A stretch of DNA of 31,574 nucleotides from a virus: positions 1-31,574 of the IMG/VR virus record IMGVR_UViG_3300036781_000512. The stretch is one strand, 5' to 3'. How positions within the stretch are numbered: the stretch's first letter is position 1; every line of letters starts with the position of its first letter. The translations under genes and the position numbers were made by a program. The notes beneath the pieces are model-generated. The model had not been told where the DNA came from. It did no database searches and saw only the letters and a program-made list of their open reading frames with translations. Shown piece after piece: positions 7,767-14,256 of this stretch.

Positions 7767-9545
7767 ATGCGTCGCACTCGCTCCAAGGCCCGGCAGGCCA
7801 AAAGTCTGCTCTCGGCCTGGGGGCGCTTGGGTATCGCGCTCGATCGCGCGGACTCGAAATCGCCGGTGGCGGCAGGCATCGCCTACGTCACCGGCTCCAA
7901 AGTGCTGTTGATCCAGCGCGGCAAGGACACGAAGGCCTATCCCGAAACCTGGTCATTCCCCGGCGGCCATATCGAGCCCGGCGAATCGCCGGACGTCGCG
8001 GCCGCGCGCGAGAGCTATGAGGAGATCGCGCATTTCCCCGAAAACCTGACGCCCGTCGTCGGCGATGGGGTCTTCGCGCTCTTTGCCTGCAAGGGTTCCG
8101 AGTTCACACCCATCCTGAACGAAGAGAGCCTGCAGTACGCCTGGGCCGACTACGGCGCACTGCCGGCCCCGTTGCATCCTGGTGTTGCCGAGCAGTTGCA
8201 GGCCGTGATCGCGAAGTTCGCGCCGGCCAGCGCGCAGGACAAGCGCGACACCGACATCAACGGCTACGCGACGATCCCGGACAACCCGCTGTCCAAGGTT
8301 GGCGTCTTCGAATACCGGGGCTCCCAGATCCCGGATGCCCCGGACAAGGACGCGGTCTACAAGGTCTACCGTCCCGCCGAAGAACTCGGCAGCAAAGAGA
8401 CCGTCGACAGCTTCAAGCTCAGCCCGTGGATCGACAACCACGTCATGCTCGGCAGCGAAGACGAAGGCCTCACCCCTCCCGAGAAAAAGGGTGTCCAGGG
8501 CGTCATCGGCGAGGACGTCTACTTCAAAGACGATGTCCTCTACGGCAACCTGCGCGTCTTCTCCCAGGCGATGAAGAGCGCGATCGACAAGCAAGGCAAG
8601 CGCGAGCTGTCCTGCGGCTACCGCTGCCGATACGAAGCCACCCCCGGCACCTATAAGGGGCAGGCGTACGACTACATCCAACGCGAAATTCGCGGCAACC
8701 ACCTAGCTCTCGTTGACGAGGGTCGGATGGGGCCGGAAGTGGCGGTGCAAGACCAGGCCGACCGCTTCGTATTCACCTGTGATTCATCTTCCTTTCAATC
8801 CTCTGAGGTAAAAAACATGGATATCTCTTCCAGCGCCACTCCTGGCGGCGGCGCGACCGGCGAAGTGACGCTGGAAAGCGTCGTCGCTCAACTCAACGCA
8901 CTCGTCAAGGCCGTGGCCATGCTGAAAAGCGCCCAGGGCGGCGCCGATCCGGCGAACCCCAATGCCGCGGCCGACCCGGTCGCCGGCGATGACGACGATG
9001 CGGACCCCGACATGGCCGGCGATGCCGACCCGATGTCGAAGCTCAGCAAGACCGTCGACGCGTTGTGCGCGCGCATGGACGCCTACGAAAGCAAGGGCGG
9101 CGCGGCTGATGGCAGCACCGACATGCCTGGCACCGGCGATCCGAATCCGAAGCCCGCCAAGGACGACCCGGCTGGCACCAACAAGGGTGACGGCGCCGTG
9201 CTCGAAACCGCAGCCACCAAAGCCGCCCCGGCCGCGATGGACGCCAAGGCCATGGACGCCGCTGTCGAAAAGCGCGTCCGCGAGTCCCAGGCGGCCATCG
9301 TCGCGAAGACGGGCCTGTACGACCGTGTCTCCAAGTTCGTCGGCGCCTTCGATCACTCGCTGCTGCTCACCGAGGCCGAGGTTGCGGGTTATGCCTGCAA
9401 AAAGCTGAAGCTGACGCCGGCCAAGGGCGCCGAACTGGCGACCCTCAACGGCTACCTGCACGGCCGTACGCCGGACTCCAAGGCGCCTGTCGCCGCGATG
9501 GACGCCGCTGCGTCTCCCGACTGGCTCAACGCGCAAATCGCCTAA
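7767..9545 (+). CDS. Nudix domain - DUF2213 prohead protease - scaffold fusion
   Basis: A 592-residue three-part protein. Residues 35-150 are a Nudix hydrolase domain with an almost complete Nudix box at 67-86: G, five residues, E, seven residues, RE, two residues, EE. The usual final Gly is missing (Ile-Ala follows). Residues 160-345 match the DUF2213 prohead protease family (NPLSKVGVFEYRGSQIPD, ELSCGYRCRYE, NHLALVDEGRMGPEVAVQD). Residues 351-592 are acidic, Ala/Pro-rich and helical, the character of a capsid scaffold. The protease would mature the prohead and remove the scaffold. The role of the Nudix part is unknown; it could act on nucleotides or be a structural add-on. Confidence 0.88.
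   Translation: MRRTRSKARQAKSLLSAWGRLGIALDRADSKSPVAAGIAYVTGSKVLLIQRGKDTKAYPETWSFPGGHIEPGESPDVAAARESYEEIAHFPENLTPVVGDGVFALFACKGSEFTPILNEESLQYAWADYGALPAPLHPGVAEQLQAVIAKFAPASAQDKRDTDINGYATIPDNPLSKVGVFEYRGSQIPDAPDKDAVYKVYRPAEELGSKETVDSFKLSPWIDNHVMLGSEDEGLTPPEKKGVQGVIGEDVYFKDDVLYGNLRVFSQAMKSAIDKQGKRELSCGYRCRYEATPGTYKGQAYDYIQREIRGNHLALVDEGRMGPEVAVQDQADRFVFTCDSSSFQSSEVKNMDISSSATPGGGATGEVTLESVVAQLNALVKAVAMLKSAQGGADPANPNAAADPVAGDDDDADPDMAGDADPMSKLSKTVDALCARMDAYESKGGAADGSTDMPGTGDPNPKPAKDDPAGTNKGDGAVLETAATKAAPAAMDAKAMDAAVEKRVRESQAAIVAKTGLYDRVSKFVGAFDHSLLLTEAEVAGYACKKLKLTPAKGAELATLNGYLHGRTPDSKAPVAAMDAAASPDWLNAQIA
8817..9545 (+). CDS. Nested in-frame scaffold protein (internal start)
   Basis: An in-frame ATG at 8817 is preceded by ctctgaggtaaaaaac, a strong ribosome site in an unusually AT-rich patch inside a very GC-rich gene. 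Initiation here would give a 242-residue protein equal to the C-terminal part of the protease gene. That part contains coiled-coil-prone helices, long acidic Asp/Ala/Pro stretches (DDDDADPDMAGDADP) and a folded C-terminus (LYDRVSKFVGAFDHSLLLTE). Lambda C/Nu3 and herpesvirus protease/scaffold genes use the same logic. The internal start is inferred from sequence only. Confidence 0.65.
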   Translation: MDISSSATPGGGATGEVTLESVVAQLNALVKAVAMLKSAQGGADPANPNAAADPVAGDDDDADPDMAGDADPMSKLSKTVDALCARMDAYESKGGAADGSTDMPGTGDPNPKPAKDDPAGTNKGDGAVLETAATKAAPAAMDAKAMDAAVEKRVRESQAAIVAKTGLYDRVSKFVGAFDHSLLLTEAEVAGYACKKLKLTPAKGAELATLNGYLHGRTPDSKAPVAAMDAAASPDWLNAQIA

Positions 9546-9575
9546 GCCCCCTCACCTGAATTAGGAGAAAAAGAC

Positions 9576-10316
9576 ATGTTCCAATCGACTGTGAACGTCC
9601 TGCAGGGCTTCGGCAAACCCGGCCAGGTCTTGACCGAAGGCCCGTCCCGCGCGGAGCCCCTGATCGCCAATTCGTACTTGGCGCTCGGCGGCAACAACAA
9701 CGGCGTCGGCCTCGCGTACACCAAAAATGCCGCCACCGGCCAAGCTATCGTCGGCGGCTGCCCCAGCCAAGGCGCGTCCGTCACCGGCTCGATCGCGGGT
9801 ACCGTGCTCACCGTCACCGCGGTCGGCTCCGGCGCCCTGTCCGTCGGCATGGCGATCAGCGGCGCCAGCGTCACCGCGGGCACCGTGATCACCAAGGTCC
9901 TGACCCAATCCGGCGCTGCCGGCGGCGCCGGCACCTACCAGGTCTCGGTCGCTTCGACCGCCTCCAGCACCACGATCACCGGTACCGGCAAGTTCGTCTT
10001 CGCCGGCATCCTGATCCACAGCAACCGCTACAAGTTGTCGGGCACGACCGCCGGCGGCCTCGCGCCGCAGTTCTACATCTTCGACAACGAGGACGGCGAA
10101 TTCATGACCATGGGCGATGTCTGCATCGCGCTCGCCAGCGTCGGCAGCATCGGCGACCAGCTGCAGTACGAAGCAGCCAGCGGCAAGATCTCGGCGGTTG
10201 CCCCCGGCGGTTCTGCCAGCAACGGCAACACGCTGATCCCGAACTCGACGCTCTACCGCTACCCGGTGACGGTGAGCGGTGACCTGAGTGTTGCCCGCCT
10301 GACCACCCCGGCCTAA
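9576..10316 (+). CDS. Structural cement (head decoration) protein, Gp24-like
   Basis: A 246-residue capsid surface protein located between protease/scaffold and major capsid protein. The flanks match cement proteins of this phage type: an N-terminal part through EGPSRAEPLIANSYLALGG, then FAGILIHSNRYKLSG, and LYRYPVTVSGDLSVARLT at the end. Residues 69-138 are an inserted Gly/Thr/Val-rich beta domain between AIVGG and KFVFAGIL; the same domain recurs in the sheath protein. A strong ribosome site (taggagaaaaag) precedes ATG 9576. The gene ends 16 bases before a terminator hairpin that separates it from the capsid gene. Confidence 0.82.
   Translation: MFQSTVNVLQGFGKPGQVLTEGPSRAEPLIANSYLALGGNNNGVGLAYTKNAATGQAIVGGCPSQGASVTGSIAGTVLTVTAVGSGALSVGMAISGASVTAGTVITKVLTQSGAAGGAGTYQVSVASTASSTTITGTGKFVFAGILIHSNRYKLSGTTAGGLAPQFYIFDNEDGEFMTMGDVCIALASVGSIGDQLQYEAASGKISAVAPGGSASNGNTLIPNSTLYRYPVTVSGDLSVARLTTPA
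9780..9989 (+). repeat. Inserted beta domain, copy 1 (in cement protein)
   Basis: This encodes about 70 residues starting VTGSIAGTVLTVTAV and containing SGASVTAGTVIT and GGAGTYQV. Aligned by eye with the sheath copy (14782-14973), 25 of the first 40 residues are identical, while the DNA has diverged. The domain interrupts an otherwise continuous cement protein fold at a surface loop, so it is a module acquired independently of the host protein. Confidence 0.8.
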
Positions 10317-10332
10317 ACCAACTCACCCCAGT

Positions 10333-10361
10333 AAAGCCCGCTTCGGCGGGCTTTTTCTTTT
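10333..10361 (+). terminator. Hairpin with UUCG loop and T-run between cement and capsid genes
   Basis: GCCCGC at 10336-10341 and GCGGGC at 10346-10351 enclose the very stable TTCG tetraloop and are followed by CTTTTTCTTTT. It is a textbook intrinsic terminator, yet it lies inside the late operon 13 bases before the ATG of the major capsid gene. It could lower read-through or cap the 5' end of a processed capsid mRNA. Confidence 0.8.
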
Positions 10362-10373
10362 GGAGAAACGAAA

Positions 10374-11498
10374 ATGCAGAAGTCCAAAGAGCACTCCCAC
10401 CTGGGTGGCCGCAAACTCGAGGCGCTCGCGCGCGAGCGGAAGTCGGCCATCACCATGGATGCCAAGAACGTCGAGAACTATCTCGCGCTGGCGAAAGTCG
10501 GTATCGGTTTCGATTCGAAATTCATCGCCGAGGCCATGGCCTACGCGATGGACGACGTCCAGACCGGTGTCACCACCTTCAACGTCGGCACACCGGTGCA
10601 GTTCCTGCAGGCATGGCTGCCCGGCTTCGTCCGCGTCGTCATGGCGATCCGCGCGATCGACGAACTGGTGGGCATCAGCACCATCGGCGCCTGGCACGAC
10701 GAAGAGGTCGTGCAAGCCATCGTCGAAAACTACGGCGACGCCGTGCCCTACGGCGACTACTCCAACGTGCCGCTGGCCGACTGGAACGTGAACTTCGATC
10801 GCCGCACGATCGTGCGCTTCGAAAAAGGTATGCAGGTCGGTGCCCTGGAAGAAGCCCGCGCCGGCGCAATGAAGCTGAACGATTCCGCCGAAAAGCGCAC
10901 GTCCGCGGCCCAGGCCCTGGATATCCAGCGCAACCTCGTCGGCTTCGTCGGCTACAACAGCGGCGCCAACCGCACCTACGGCTTCCTGAACGACCCCAAC
11001 CTGCCGAACTACCAGAACGTGGCCACCGGCGCGGCGTCTTCGACCACCTGGCCGAACAAGGTGTTCCTGGAAATCGTGGCGGACATCCGCACCGCCCTGG
11101 CCACCCTGCAGAGCCAGTCGCAGGGTGTCGTCGATCCGATGAAGGCCCCGATCACCCTGGCGGTTCCGACGGCCAAGGCGCAGTACCTGACCATGGTCAG
11201 CCAGTTCGGCAATTCGGTGATCGACTGGATCAACAAGACCTACCCGAACGTGCGTATCGTCAATGCGCCGCAGTTCACCGGTGCAAACGGTGGTGCTGAC
11301 GTCATGTACGCCTACGCGGAAGAGGTCAACGACAGCGCAACCGACGACAGCCGCGTCTGGGTGCAGCCGGTGCCCTCGAAGTTCCAGGCCCTGGGCGTCC
11401 ACAAGACGGCCAAGTCCTATATCGAGGACTACACGAACGCCACGGCGGGCGTGATGTTGAAGCGCCCGTATGCCGTGACCCGCTGGTCCGGAATCTAA
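10374..11498 (+). CDS. Major capsid protein, DUF2184 family
   Basis: A 374-residue HK97-fold capsid protein that forms the head shell. Family-like segments include NVGTPVQFLQAWLPGFVRVV, IGAWHDEEVVQAIVENYGDA, and the C-terminal ALGVHKTAKSYIEDYTNAT followed by RPYAVTRWSGI. The region with NRTYGFLNDPNLPNYQ is also typical. It has its own strong ribosome site (ttggagaaacgaaa) after a terminator hairpin. A second hairpin follows the stop, so this gene is bracketed by structures that may set its high dose and mRNA stability. No cleavage propeptide is obvious; the first 40 residues are basic and could be trimmed. Confidence 0.9.
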   Translation: MQKSKEHSHLGGRKLEALARERKSAITMDAKNVENYLALAKVGIGFDSKFIAEAMAYAMDDVQTGVTTFNVGTPVQFLQAWLPGFVRVVMAIRAIDELVGISTIGAWHDEEVVQAIVENYGDAVPYGDYSNVPLADWNVNFDRRTIVRFEKGMQVGALEEARAGAMKLNDSAEKRTSAAQALDIQRNLVGFVGYNSGANRTYGFLNDPNLPNYQNVATGAASSTTWPNKVFLEIVADIRTALATLQSQSQGVVDPMKAPITLAVPTAKAQYLTMVSQFGNSVIDWINKTYPNVRIVNAPQFTGANGGADVMYAYAEEVNDSATDDSRVWVQPVPSKFQALGVHKTAKSYIEDYTNATAGVMLKRPYAVTRWSGI

Positions 11499-11514
11499 GC
11501 CACAACGCAGCCTT

Positions 11515-11543
11515 GGGCGCGCCTGCGCAATAGCGCGCCCCTT
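11515..11543 (+). terminator. Hairpin downstream of major capsid gene
   Basis: GGGCGCGC at 11515-11522 pairs perfectly with GCGCGCCC at 11533-11540, followed by the short pyrimidine run CTTTC. The stem is strong but the T-run is weak, so it may be a partial terminator or a 3' stabiliser of the capsid mRNA. Confidence 0.55.
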
Positions 11544-11564
11544 TCATCCTCAAAGGAAACGAAC

Positions 11565-11996
11565 ATGCATTACATCATCTCATCGCTCGCCAACGGGCAA
11601 GACTTTCATCTCTACGGGGAAATCCGCGCTGAAGACTCGCGTAACGGCATGAGCCCGCCGATTCTCAAGACGGTCCGCATCAAGGGCGGCGCCGGCCTGG
11701 CCGACAAGGCTCTGCATACCCCGCACGGTGTTGTGACGCCGGTTACCGACGAAGAGTTGGAAGCGCTGCAGAAGATTCCGGCTTTCGTGTCCTTCGAGAA
11801 GTCGGGCCACTTGGTGGTCGAGAAGTCCGATAGCGAGCCGTCGGGTGACAAGTTCGCGACCGAGATGGGGACCGATCGCGGCTCGCAGCCGCTTTCGCCG
11901 GCCTCTTACAAGGACAAGGACGCCAGCGCTCCCGAAGTGCTCAGTGTCACCGACAACACCTCATCCAAGAAAGGGCGCGGCCGCCAAGGCGCCTAA
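11565..11996 (+). CDS. Hypothetical head-region protein
   Basis: A 143-residue protein with a good ribosome site (caaaggaaacgaac). The N-terminal 90 residues look folded (MHYIISSLANGQDFHLYGEI, then GVVTPVTDEELEALQKIPAF and GHLVVEKSDSEP). The C-terminal 50 residues are polar, disordered and end in a basic tail (KKGRGRQGA). Genes of this kind often follow the capsid gene in this phage type and may encode a minor head or head-fibre-base protein. I recognise no family, and the role is inferred only from position. Confidence 0.65.
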   Translation: MHYIISSLANGQDFHLYGEIRAEDSRNGMSPPILKTVRIKGGAGLADKALHTPHGVVTPVTDEELEALQKIPAFVSFEKSGHLVVEKSDSEPSGDKFATEMGTDRGSQPLSPASYKDKDASAPEVLSVTDNTSSKKGRGRQGA

Positions 11997-11999
11997 ACG

Positions 12000-12452
12000 A
12001 TGGACATCCCGACCTTCCGTGCGCAGTTCCCGGCATTCGCGGATTCATCCGCCTATACCGACCAGCTGATCACGATCTGGTACGGGTTTGCCCAGCAATA
12101 CCTGTCCGAAGGCTGGGCACTCAACGGCGCCCGGTACGACTTGGCGGTTCAGTTGATGACCGCGCACCTGATCATCCTCGCCTACCCGACTCCGCCCGGC
12201 CTTACCGGCGCGGCGGCCGGCACTGGCGGCGCGCAGATCGCCGGCGGCCCCATCACCGGGGCGACGGAGGGTGGCGTCAGCGTCACGATCGCGCCGCCAC
12301 CGGTGAAGACCGCGTGGCAGCAATGGCTGGCTGGCACGCAATACGGTCTTCAGTTGTGGGCGCTGCTGCGCATTGCTGCGGCCGGCGGGCTGTACGTTGG
12401 CGGTTTGAACGAGCGCCAGGCATTCCGGCGGGCCGGCGGCGCGCAGTTCTAA
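12000..12452 (+). CDS. Head-tail connector protein, DUF4054 family
   Basis: A 150-residue protein with the DUF4054 pattern: it opens MDIPTFRAQFPAFADSSAYT, continues with a helical block (ARYDLAVQLMTAHLIILAYP), has a Gly/Ala-rich middle, and ends in the conserved WLAGTQYGLQLWALLR. In phages with DUF2184 capsids this gene is the first neck gene after the capsid and is annotated as a head-completion or adaptor protein. It starts 3 bases after the preceding stop. Its TAA overlaps, tail to tail, the stop of the minus-strand zinc-ribbon gene. Confidence 0.82.
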   Translation: MDIPTFRAQFPAFADSSAYTDQLITIWYGFAQQYLSEGWALNGARYDLAVQLMTAHLIILAYPTPPGLTGAAAGTGGAQIAGGPITGATEGGVSVTIAPPPVKTAWQQWLAGTQYGLQLWALLRIAAAGGLYVGGLNERQAFRRAGGAQF

Positions 12453-12685
12453 AGCATCGTCTTGCCGAGGGCGAGGATTTCCGTCAATTGCCGGATCGCC
12501 TCACCGAACTCCGCCTCGTTCAGGTCGATGACTGTCTGGCACCGCGGGCACTCGGCGAACAGGGTGTCGCGCTGCAACTGCGCGAACTCGTCAATGCGCC
12601 GCCAAAAGCGAAACGTACAGCGGCCGCACTCGAGGGGAATCTCCTCGTCAAGCACAGCCTTTGGTACGTCGGAGAAATCGATCAT
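12449..12685 (-). CDS. Small zinc-ribbon protein on the opposite strand
   Basis: A 78-residue protein beginning MIDFSDVPKAVLDEEIPLEC. It has two Cys pairs, CGRC and CPRC, about 28 residues apart with an aromatic and charged linker, then a helix (EFGEAIRQLTEILALGK). This is a convincing zinc ribbon, and the plus strand here encodes nothing credible. The gene exactly fills the gap between two neck genes: its ATG (12685-12683) overlaps the ATG of the next plus-strand gene by two bases, and its TAG overlaps the stop of the DUF4054 gene. No clear ribosome site precedes it on the minus strand. It would be antisense to the late transcript. A regulator or host-interacting factor is possible; the role is unknown. 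Confidence 0.6.
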   Translation of the reverse strand: MIDFSDVPKAVLDEEIPLECGRCTFRFWRRIDEFAQLQRDTLFAECPRCQTVIDLNEAEFGEAIRQLTEILALGKTML

Positions 12686-13244
12686 GGCGGAAACGTTTAA
12701 AAGTCTGTCGAAGCAGATCGAGCGAATTGCCGCGAAATTTGACGCAAAAGCTGAGGAATTCGGCAAAAAAGAGGTAAGAGTCGGCGTCCTCGAAGGCCTG
12801 TACGAGGACGGCACCTCTATCGCCTACGTAGCCGCCATTCAAGAATTCGGCGCCCCAGAGGCAAAGATACCACCGCGGCCATTTTTCCGCCCGACCATCG
12901 CGGCACACAGCGCTGAATGGGGGGAGGCTCTGGCCGATGGCGCAGCGCAGGTTATCGCCGGCGAGGCTGACGTGGAAACCGTGCTCGGCCAACTTGGCGC
13001 GGATGCCGCCGGCCAGATTCAGAAGACGATCAGCGAGATCACGGCGCCGGCCCTGTCGCCCATCACCGTGATGCTGCGCGGCATGCGCAAGAACAATCCG
13101 GACCTCAAGGTCGGCGGCAAGGTGGTGGGCGAGGCCGCCCAGCGCGTTGAAGATGGAAAGACCAACTACGGCGCAGACGACAAGCCCCTGAACGATTCGG
13201 GCCTCATGCAGCAACACATCATCCACCTGGTGGTCGACAAATGA
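12684..13244 (+). CDS. Neck/tail completion protein, HK97 gp10-like type
   Basis: A 186-residue protein. The stretch VRVGVLEG...IAYVAAIQEFGAP...IPPRPFFRPTIA (about residues 32-72) is the hallmark of the gp10/minor tail protein Z/virion morphogenesis group. Those proteins join head to tail or complete the tail. A helical second half contains VMLRGMRKNNPDLKVGG, and the C-terminus is NDSGLMQQHIIHLVVDK. The start is ATG 12684 with ribosome site cggagaaatcgatc; the longer open frame upstream is a shadow of the minus-strand zinc-ribbon gene. The stop overlaps the next gene (ATGA). Confidence 0.8.
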   Translation: MAETFKSLSKQIERIAAKFDAKAEEFGKKEVRVGVLEGLYEDGTSIAYVAAIQEFGAPEAKIPPRPFFRPTIAAHSAEWGEALADGAAQVIAGEADVETVLGQLGADAAGQIQKTISEITAPALSPITVMLRGMRKNNPDLKVGGKVVGEAAQRVEDGKTNYGADDKPLNDSGLMQQHIIHLVVDK

Positions 13245-13639
13245 ATCTTCGCGGTCTCGCTAACTCCGCCACGCGGCGCGCGAACCCGAATCAGACGATC
13301 ACTTGGAAGCGCGCCACCGGCGTCATCACCCAGGATGCAGCGTACGCGCGCACGCCGCAGTACGAAACCGTGGTGCTTGAGGCCCAGGTCCAGGCGATCG
13401 ACGGCGAGGGTCTCCGGCGCGCCGAAGTCCTCGGCATCAGCGGGATCATGCGCACGGTCTTCATCTACGGAAACATGCACGGCATCGTCCGGACGGACAT
13501 GAAGGGCGGCGATCTGCTGAGCTTCCCTGAGCTGCCAGGCGAGGCGGACAAGTCGTGGAAGATATTCGATCAGGTCATGAACTGGAGCGGATGGAGTTCC
13601 GCTCACGTTGTCTTGCAGCCCAATGACGGCAACTATTGA
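13241..13639 (+). CDS. Hypothetical neck-region protein
   Basis: A 132-residue protein coupled by a four-base overlap to the upstream gp10-like gene. It contains ITWKRATGVITQDAAYARTP, a pattern of beta strands with VYLEAQVQAID-like spacing, and a Trp-rich end (KIFDQVMNWSGWSSAHVVLQ). Position and size fit a head-tail joining or stopper protein, as expected at this place between connector and tail terminator. No family is recognised with certainty. Its 3' end overlaps the next gene by 17 bases if that gene starts at 13623. Confidence 0.7.
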   Translation: MNLRGLANSATRRANPNQTITWKRATGVITQDAAYARTPQYETVVLEAQVQAIDGEGLRRAEVLGISGIMRTVFIYGNMHGIVRTDMKGGDLLSFPELPGEADKSWKIFDQVMNWSGWSSAHVVLQPNDGNY

Positions 13640-14198
13640 TATCACGGAGTCCACGGTCATGAAGGCCGTCGGCGACTTCCTGGTGTTGACGCTCGGGCTG
13701 GAGGTCGTCCGTGGCCAGGAGAACCAGACGCCGATGCCGCAGGGGCAGTTCGTCGCCATGACCTCGGGCACGATGACCCGCAAAGGCACGAATGTCCGCA
13801 CCTACGTTGATCCGGGCACGAACCCGGGGGCGATGAAAGCCCAGGCCACGCAGGAGGTAAGCGTCCAACTGGACGTCTATGGAAAAGACGCCCAGGCGAA
13901 CGCGAACATCCTGTCCACCCTGTTTCGGGACGGCTACGCGGTAGACGCCTTCCCCGCCGGCATCGCGCCGTGCTATGCCGGCGACCCCCAGCAGATCCCC
14001 CTGGTGACCGGCGAGGAGAACTGGCTGGAGCGCTGGAAACTCGATCTCGTGCTCTCGGTCGTGCCCACCGTCTCGGTGCCTCAGGACTTTGCTGACGAAC
14101 TGGAAATCGGAACCGCGGGCAACCCGGTGACGAAGAACACCCCGATCAACGGCCACCTCCCCTCTGTCGAGTGGAATGGCCTTCACCCGCTGAAATAG
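13623..14198 (+). CDS. Phage neck/tail terminator protein (gp12-like)
   Basis: A 191-residue protein of the family annotated in myoviruses as neck terminator (gp12-like, LIC_12616-type). The family signature is the start (TIDITESTVMKAVGDFL) followed by VVRGQENQTPMPQGQFVAMT near residue 40. Next comes the beta-rich QATQEVSVQLDVYGKDAQAN and PCYAGDPQQIPLVTGEENW. It caps the tail tube and sheath and joins them to the neck. ATG 13623 keeps the conserved N-terminus. ATG 13659 has a better ribosome site (cggagtccacggtc) but would lose the first 12 residues. Confidence 0.8.
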   Translation: MTATIDITESTVMKAVGDFLVLTLGLEVVRGQENQTPMPQGQFVAMTSGTMTRKGTNVRTYVDPGTNPGAMKAQATQEVSVQLDVYGKDAQANANILSTLFRDGYAVDAFPAGIAPCYAGDPQQIPLVTGEENWLERWKLDLVLSVVPTVSVPQDFADELEIGTAGNPVTKNTPINGHLPSVEWNGLHPLK

Positions 14199-14216
14199 CG
14201 GGTCTCCCCTTCCTGC

Positions 14217-14243
14217 ACAGCCGCCTTCGGGCGGCTTTTTCAT
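14217..14243 (+). terminator. UUCG hairpin terminator upstream of sheath gene
   Basis: AGCCGCC at 14219-14225 and GGCGGCT at 14230-14236 flank TTCG and are followed by TTTTTCATTT. The hairpin ends about 20 bases before the sheath ATG. Confidence 0.8.
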
Positions 14244-14256
14244 TTCTGGAGTCCCA

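Noticed and set aside
12462-12683. N-terminal extension of the gp10-like gene on the plus strand
   Set aside because: Its Arg/Ser/Asn-rich text is the shadow of the minus-strand zinc-ribbon gene. A clear ribosome site precedes ATG 12684.
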